Positions 58,440-64,000 of a stretch of DNA of 64,000 nt are shown one piece after another; the first letter of the stretch is position 1; every line of letters starts with the position of its first letter. The DNA lies in contig OX328096.1 in NCBI GenBank assembly GCA_946811185.2, positions 42,918,252-42,982,251 of the forward strand, written 5' to 3'. The notes below the pieces were generated by a model, which saw only the letters and a program-made list of their open reading frames with translations, did no database searches and had not been told where the DNA came from. Both the position numbers and the translations under genes were made by a program. This DNA is from Hippopus hippopus (lineage: Eukaryota > Mollusca > Bivalvia > Cardiida > Cardiidae).

Positions 58440-60151
58440 TAAGTAAGTTGCTGGCAATTTTTGACTACTCCATGGTAAAACCAACACAACTGGTCATGTT
58501 TTTGAAAATTTTAAAAAGGCTAGCACCCTTTACGATATAATAATGCATAAATATAAAGTTGTTGTCTCGTTGCTGGTAATACTCCGAAATTAAAGATTTA
58601 ACATATATACCAATGTGAAGATAAAATGAAAGTGAAATAATTTGGCAATATGAAAAAATTGACATTTTTATATACCATTTGTCCAAGTTGTCTGAGAATG
58701 AGTCTTACGCAGACAAAATAGTTTTGAAGGTTTTCAGATCATGTGAAAGTATTGAAACCACTGAAAAAAAAACTTGAAAAAGTCTTCTCCACAACTGGAA
58801 TACTACTTAAAAGATTGTTAAAATCATGTCCATGGACTAAGCTTTGACCCACTTTTAGAAAAGTCGAAATGTTTACCTTCTATACTGCTTCATATCTAGG
58901 AAACTGAGAAACACTTTTTTGTAGAACTACAAGGTCTGAAATGTAGCAAGAGCTGATAGATATTGTTTGTGACATAATCAAGTGTTGTGATACTCTTTTC
59001 AAAGTTGTTCAATTTATGTCATAGGATATGTACAAGAGCAGGGGTCACCTATTTTACATTAGTTTTGTATGGAAATTTCAAAGATCTTGTCTGAAACAAC
59101 AATGCCTAGTGCCCTACATGCTTGATATGTGGTATATGGTATCATCTTACTGATTTTTACCAAGGTTATTCGGGTAAAAAATTGCCAGGCCCTGAGGGAT
59201 GGGAGTTGTTGTCACTTATTTGACATAAATACTTCAAAAACATATTGGAAACAAAAGTTTTAAGGGAAAAAATCCAATGTATTTATGATTCTTGGGATTT
59301 TCAAGAGCATATTAATTTTATGGTGTGGTTAAATTGTTTAGTGAAAAATACAGCGTTTAACTTGCCTGAAACATGTCTTCAGTGGCATCATTTTTGAAAT
59401 TTTTGCCATAGAAAAAATGAGAAACTTATGAGAGACCAATTTGCATGCACATGATATGCTAGAAACAAAAATTCAACAGTATTGACTGCTGTGGTTTGTT
59501 TGCAACATCTGCAATTCAAATGGCAAGATGTCATGCTTCAAGATTATGGATGTCTGATTTTTGTTTGAATATATAATTTTACATGATCAATTTGTTTTGT
59601 CATTGTAGCTCTTTCGTGTCAAGGCAGATAAGTTAGGTATCAACTGTATTTACATATTTAGCTGACAGATTGTTTGAACAAGTGTTTAAGTTTTGGAATC
59701 ATATTTGACTCTCACAGCGCGTTTACACTATCACATACTGAGGGATTGTATTATGAAGGAACTGCAAAGCTAGAACACGCAGAAATACACAACAAAACCC
59801 AAAGACATTGTTCATGGTGAATGAATAAAACAAACTGAAAATATCTTTGAAATGACACCAGAACTAGTTCATAATGCTAGAGTAGCCAAATGAACAGACA
59901 AGAGCAAATGCAAAACAAATATCAAATGTCAATGATCTCCCAAGAAATGCATTGTGTGCGCTCTCTTCATGCTTTCCGAATCATTGCATACAAAGAACGT
60001 TGATAGAATGATTTGAATTTGTTAGTTATTAGGAAAATTTGTCAAAGAATTTGGTTGCATGAATGTCACTGTAGAGGTAACAAACCGTTTTCGTACGGGG
60101 GTGAACAACTTGTAGGAATAGTTTTTGTTAAATGAACCCACCCTGTATTAT
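58440..60151. other. No gene seen; fossil Rep-C unit at 59075-59215
   Basis: GATCTTGTCTGAAACAACAA then GCCTAGTGCCCTACATGC, GGTATCATCTTACTGA and GCCAGGCCCTGAGGGATGGG follow the order of a Rep-C unit with heavy divergence. Rest unremarkable. Confidence 0.4.
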
Positions 60152-60861
60152 AGGTTATTGCACTTGTATGGGAATATATTGTGTTGAACGAGTTCTTTTG
60201 GCAGAGTTGCCCGAGCTTGCGAGGCCAACTACACCAAAAGAACGAGTTCAACACAATATATCCCCATACAAGTGCAATAACCTTTTTATTATATACTTTG
60301 ATATTGTTTACATAATTTCCCGTGATTTAGCAGTATTTTCATTGAATTCGTTGATTTATCTTTTTAAAAACAGTCTTACTTATTAAAAAAGCGATGAGAA
60401 ATCTGTTTAGTCGTCATACCGTGCTTTCGTGGAATTTTCAGTTTTTGCTTTTGATGACATCACCGTTGCTAAAGGTATGTAAACAAACAAGATGGCAACT
60501 GGGGATCCTTTTTCATTGCTTGATATTTTCATCATTGATAAATATGTTCGATAGACAATTTTTTCATAACTTTGTAGTGACTGTTATTCGGGAAGCAAAC
60601 ATTCTGCTTATTTTTCATGTTTTTATTAAGTACTATGCATTGAAAAGTTCGTAAAATGTGATGTCTAACGATGAAATTTATGATAATGGCGGCCTTTCAT
60701 ATTTTGATTTTTGGAGAAATGGCAGGTTTTAAAATAGTTCTGTGCTTAGCAACGCATGTGAAAAAAGGTGTAAAGTATGCAATATCAAAGTATGCAATAT
60801 GGAAAAATATTGCATACTTTCATCCAGTGCAAATACATGGGGACAATATCAAAGTATATAA
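60152..60861 (+). mobile_element. Rep-F element, copy 2
   Basis: Palindrome 60152-60282 (GTTATTGCACTTGTATGGGA and complement; arms of about 50 bp or more) followed by a body with ends TTATATACTTTGATATTGT (60289) and ACAATATCAAAGTATATAA (to 60861). Compared with copy 1 it has an extra inner piece near 60775-60825 in which GCAATATCAAAGTATGCAAT repeats the end motif. The 91-codon frame at 60671-60946 has no domain. Confidence 0.75.
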
Positions 60862-61419
60862 TGAGGGCAATTCCTTGGTATATGTTGAAAATTTTGAGCA
60901 TGTACAAAAATGTTTCGAGGCAAAAGCAAATAATGATAATCATTAACATGATTCAACAACTTTAAAATGAACTTAGAACGACAAACATATGCCAGCAAAT
61001 GAAAAAATATTTGAACGATAGCATATGCTTGGTCAGTTCCTTATTAGTTTAAATGCACCTTTGTCCTGAAAAAGTATAAATAACAGACTCGAAAAAAAAG
61101 TTTATTGGCATATGATGAGGAATGCTGAGTTGAAATAAAAAATTGGAGTAATTCAGAGTGTTGACCTTGATCAGACTGTATACATATGCAGACTGATCAT
61201 TGTCTACACTCTTTGCAGAATACATACAGATACATTTTGAAGGATAAAGGTTCTAGAAGTGATAGTATCAGGGTATCAAGTGGGATGGACATTTATAAGC
61301 AGCTGAAAACCTAAATCAATGTTTTTAGACCTTTTTTGATGGGACTATATTCTGAAAGTAGCAGACAGTGAATAAATAAAAGTTTGCATGTTGCAGTCTA
61401 GAATGAAGCGTTGATTGTT
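60862..61419. other. No gene seen; Rep-G-like hairpin at 61161-61213
   Basis: TTGATCAGACTGTATACATA pairs with TATGCAGACTGATCA. No TTAA borders seen. Confidence 0.45.
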
Positions 61420-62604
61420 TGAACCATTACCAAATAATCCCAGTTTTAACAACCATGGGGAGAGCGCTTTTGAAAACTATTATTTACCCCTTTTTAGCTC
61501 ACTTGAGCACGGAAATACTCAAGATGAGCTTTTGTGATCATGCTGTGTCCTTTGTGCCTCGTCCAGACGTCAACATGATTTACCTTTTGTGCACTCTAGA
61601 GGCCATATTTTCAGTCACCCAGGAAACTTGGTCAGAATGTTTGTCTTGATGATATCCCGGACAAGTTCGAAATTGGGTCTCATCGGGTAAAAAAGAAGGT
61701 CACAGGGCTAAGATTGTGTATAGTGTAGAGGCAACACTTAAAGCCTGATACTCATGAAACTTGGTCAAAATATTTGTCTTGATGATGTCCTGGGCAGGTT
61801 TGAAATTGGGTTATGTCAGGTCAAAAAGTAGGTCACAAGGTCATATCTTAGAAAAACCTTGTGTGCACTCTAGAGGATACATTCTCAGCCTGATATTCAT
61901 TAAACTCAGTCGGGCAGTTTGTTTTGATAATAAAATTTAGAAGAAAATTTAGAAATTGGGTCTTCTTGGGTCAAAAAGAAGGTCACAGGGCTAAAGATTG
62001 TGTGTAGTGTAGAGGCCACATTTTCAGAGTGATACTCACGAAACTTGGTCAGAATATTTGTCTTGATGATGTCCTGGACAGGTTTGAAATTGGTTTATGT
62101 CCAACCAAAAAGTAGGTCCCTGGGCCAAATCTGAGAGAAACCTTATGTGCACTCTAGAGGCCTCATTTTCAGCTTGATACATATGAAACCAGGTCAAAAA
62201 GGTTGTCTTTTTGAAATCTCATATTAGTTTGAAATTGGGTCACAACAGATCAAAAAGTAGGTCACTTGGCCAAATCTTAGAAAAAACTTGTGTACAGTCT
62301 AGAGACCTAATTTTCAGTCTGATAGCCATGAAATATTATCAGAACGTTTGTCGTGATGATATATCTGACAGGTTCAAAATTAGGTCAAGTTGGTCAAAAC
62401 ACACATGCGTTTTACATCATTAAAACCAGAATCTCTTCAGCTTTGTTAACTATAGATGACTCGGGTGAGCCCTTTAGGGCCAATGGCCTTCTTGTCTTAT
62501 AATCTTTGCTCCATGATCAAAGAGAAATTCTATCATTTAAGTCACCTTATGTGTTGTCTGCAAATGCTTTCAATTTTGACAAAACTATAACTTTGTTTGG
62601 TTAA
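61420..62604 (-). mobile_element. Rep-A MITE, copy 22, split by Rep-B
   Basis: Left part 61420-61493 (ACCATTACCAAATAATCCCA, CGCTTTTGAAAACTATTATT), right part 62497-62604 (TTTGCTCCATGATCAAAGAG, TGTTGTCTGCAAATGCTTTC, TTGTTTGGTTAA). Rep-B copy 7 sits in the T run of the former hairpin region. Confidence 0.72.
61494..62496 (+). mobile_element. Rep-B element, copy 7, nested in Rep-A
   Basis: AGCTCACTTGAGCACGGAAA start; end GACTCGGGTGAGCCCTTTAG then GGCCAATGGCCTTCTTG. Six or so diverged units. 3' end of the CTTTAGGGCCAATGGCC subtype. Confidence 0.87.
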
Positions 62605-62826
62605 CCCTCCACCACACTATCTTGTGTTTTAATGACCCTAAAGAAGGCTTTTCAAAACATTGTAGGGAAAGGAGAAAATGCTGGTATCCAGTATTTTCTC
62701 CTTTTTCCATGATGTTTTCTTTCCTATCAAAGAGAAATACCTTGATATGAGACTCGTTTGATACATCGTTTGCAAATGCTTTCTATTCGGAAAACTGACT
62801 GTCGTTTGAGAAATAGTAAAGAGTTA
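62601..62826 (-). mobile_element. Rep-A MITE, copy 23, abutting copy 22
   Basis: Shares TTAA 62601-62604 with copy 22. TTAACCCTCCACCACACTAT start, AAATAGTAAAGAGTTAA end. Hairpin GGAGAAAATGCTGGTATCCA with one unpaired position. Confidence 0.82.
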
Positions 62827-62896
62827 AATGTAAAGATGGCAGATACTGGACAAGACTTGGACTGAAATAAAATGAAAATAAAGCAGACTGATTCTT

Positions 62897-63114
62897 TTAA
62901 CTCTTTATCACCAGATAAATTTTAGACTTGTCCAAATTGAGAGCATTTGCTGATAACAAATGTAAATCAAATGATGCTCTCTATCTGTGATGGGGTTGAA
63001 AACATCGAGGGTAATTGATAAAACAATGGCTATAAACATACTCTCCTTTTTCCCACTGTTTTCAAAAGCATTCTTCCTCAGTCATGAAAACTGAATTGAG
63101 TGGTAAAGGGTTAA
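62897..63114 (+). mobile_element. Rep-A MITE, copy 24
   Basis: TTAACTCTTTATCACCAGAT start, GAGTGGTAAAGGGTTAA end. Hairpin largely lost. Confidence 0.75.
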
Positions 63115-63320
63115 AAAAAATATTTCAAATTATAAAAGGTTTTTAAACTAGTTTGGATACATGATAAAATGGGTGATTTCAAAATATTCAGTAAATAAGA
63201 GTCAGGTAATGGAATCAAGGTTTTTTGGTCAGAAAGTCCTGATTTGCAACAACCTTGAGAAAGACAGCTGTAAAAACTATTTTGGGATAAGAAAAAAAAA
63301 AAGGCCACCAGTTTTTTTTT

Positions 63321-64000
63321 TTAGCTCACCTGAGCACACAGTGCTAAAGGTGAGCTTTTGTGATCGTGCTGTGTCTGTCATTCATTGTCCACCATCCAGG
63401 AGTCAACAATTAACCTGTGTGCACTCTAGAAGCACATTTTCAGTCTGATACTCCTGAAACTTGGTCAGCATGTTTGTCTTGATAATATCTCTGACAAGTT
63501 CGAAATTGGGTCATGTCAAAAAGTACGTCCAGCAAATCTTACAAAAACCTTGTGTGCTCCTAAAAGGCCACATTGTCAATCCCATACTCATAAAACTTGG
63601 TCAGCATGTTTGTCTTGATGATATCTTGGTGAAGATCGAAAGGGGTCACATTGGGCTGAAAAGTAGGTCACTGGGACAGATCTTAGAAAAACTTAGTGTG
63701 CACTCCTGAGACCACATTTTCAGCCTGATTTTCTTTAAGTTTGGTCAGAATGTTTGTCTTGATGATATCTCATACAAGTTTGAAATTGGGTGATGTTGGG
63801 TCAAAAAGTAGGTCATTTGGGCAAATCTTAGAAAAAACATTGTGTGGACTCTGTGGGCCTTACTTTCAGTCTGATACTCATGAAACTTGGTCATAATGAT
63901 TGCTTTGATGAGATCTTGGACAAGTTTCAAATTTGGTCAAGTCAAATATAAAAGTAGGTCAGGATGACAAATCGTAGAAAATCCTTGTGTGCACTATACA
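63321..64000 (+). mobile_element. Rep-B element, copy 8, runs off window
   Basis: TTAGCTCACCTGAGCACACA with hairpin arms GAGCAC/GTGCTA, then units with GGTCAGCATGTTTGTCTTGA. At least four units before the window ends; 3' end not seen. Confidence 0.85.

Overview
The window looks like intergenic or intronic DNA from a eukaryote, most likely a bivalve mollusc and possibly a clam-like heterodont. The evidence is AT-rich, gene-poor sequence packed with short non-autonomous transposons. It includes tandem-repeat-bearing elements that start TTAGCTCACCTGAGCAC or TTAGCTCCACTGGCCGAAGG, a style known from bivalve genomes (the 'pearl'/HINE type). The species call is inference from repeat style. I found no intact protein-coding gene, rRNA or complete tRNA gene. 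The longest open frames (up to about 155 codons) lie in repeats or have no recognisable domain. The only recognisable protein-coding relic is a broken mariner transposase at 5343-6138.

The interspersed families are named here for convenience. Rep-A is a TTAA-flanked MITE of about 220 bp with a near-perfect central hairpin; I count 24 full, partial or split copies. Rep-B and Rep-C are long elements built of tandem units (145 bp and about 166 bp). Each starts with a hairpin with a GAA loop, has an 11-bp inverted repeat near both ends, and finishes with a GGGCCATCATGGCCC-type hairpin followed by TCTTG, inserted at runs of T. I interpret them as Helentron/HINE-like. Rep-D and Rep-E are further tandem-unit elements (about 150 and 156 bp). 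Rep-F is a palindrome plus a body with a TTATATACTTTGATATTG inverted repeat. Rep-G is a TTAA-flanked MITE with a GATCAAGATCAGACTGC hairpin. Rep-H is a dispersed repeat that also occurs as a long inverted repeat.

Layout: 1-4.3 kb holds a Rep-C end, a tRNA-like SINE head and three Rep-A copies. 4.3-6.4 kb is Rep-F with a dead mariner inserted at its end. 6.6-10.3 kb has two Rep-B copies, a SINE-like piece and Rep-A. 12.7-25.3 kb is a nest of Rep-B and Rep-C, where B sits inside C, C sits inside B, and a 1.2-kb piggyBac-like element sits inside C. 25.3-28.2 kb is quiet. 28.2-32.1 kb has Rep-D split by Rep-C, a 262-bp MITE and a hAT-like element. 33.6-34.9 kb has three SINE-like units. 36.4-39.4 kb has Rep-E and a long inverted repeat. 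40.8-48 kb has many Rep-A copies and a 1.2-kb hAT-like element inside Rep-H. 48-57.9 kb is sparse. 57.9-64 kb has a Rep-H inverted repeat, a second Rep-F, three Rep-A copies and two Rep-B copies.

No gene-to-gene functional link can be drawn. What the window does give is a layered insertion history in which several empty sites can be read from sister copies, so target-site duplications and relative ages can be assigned.
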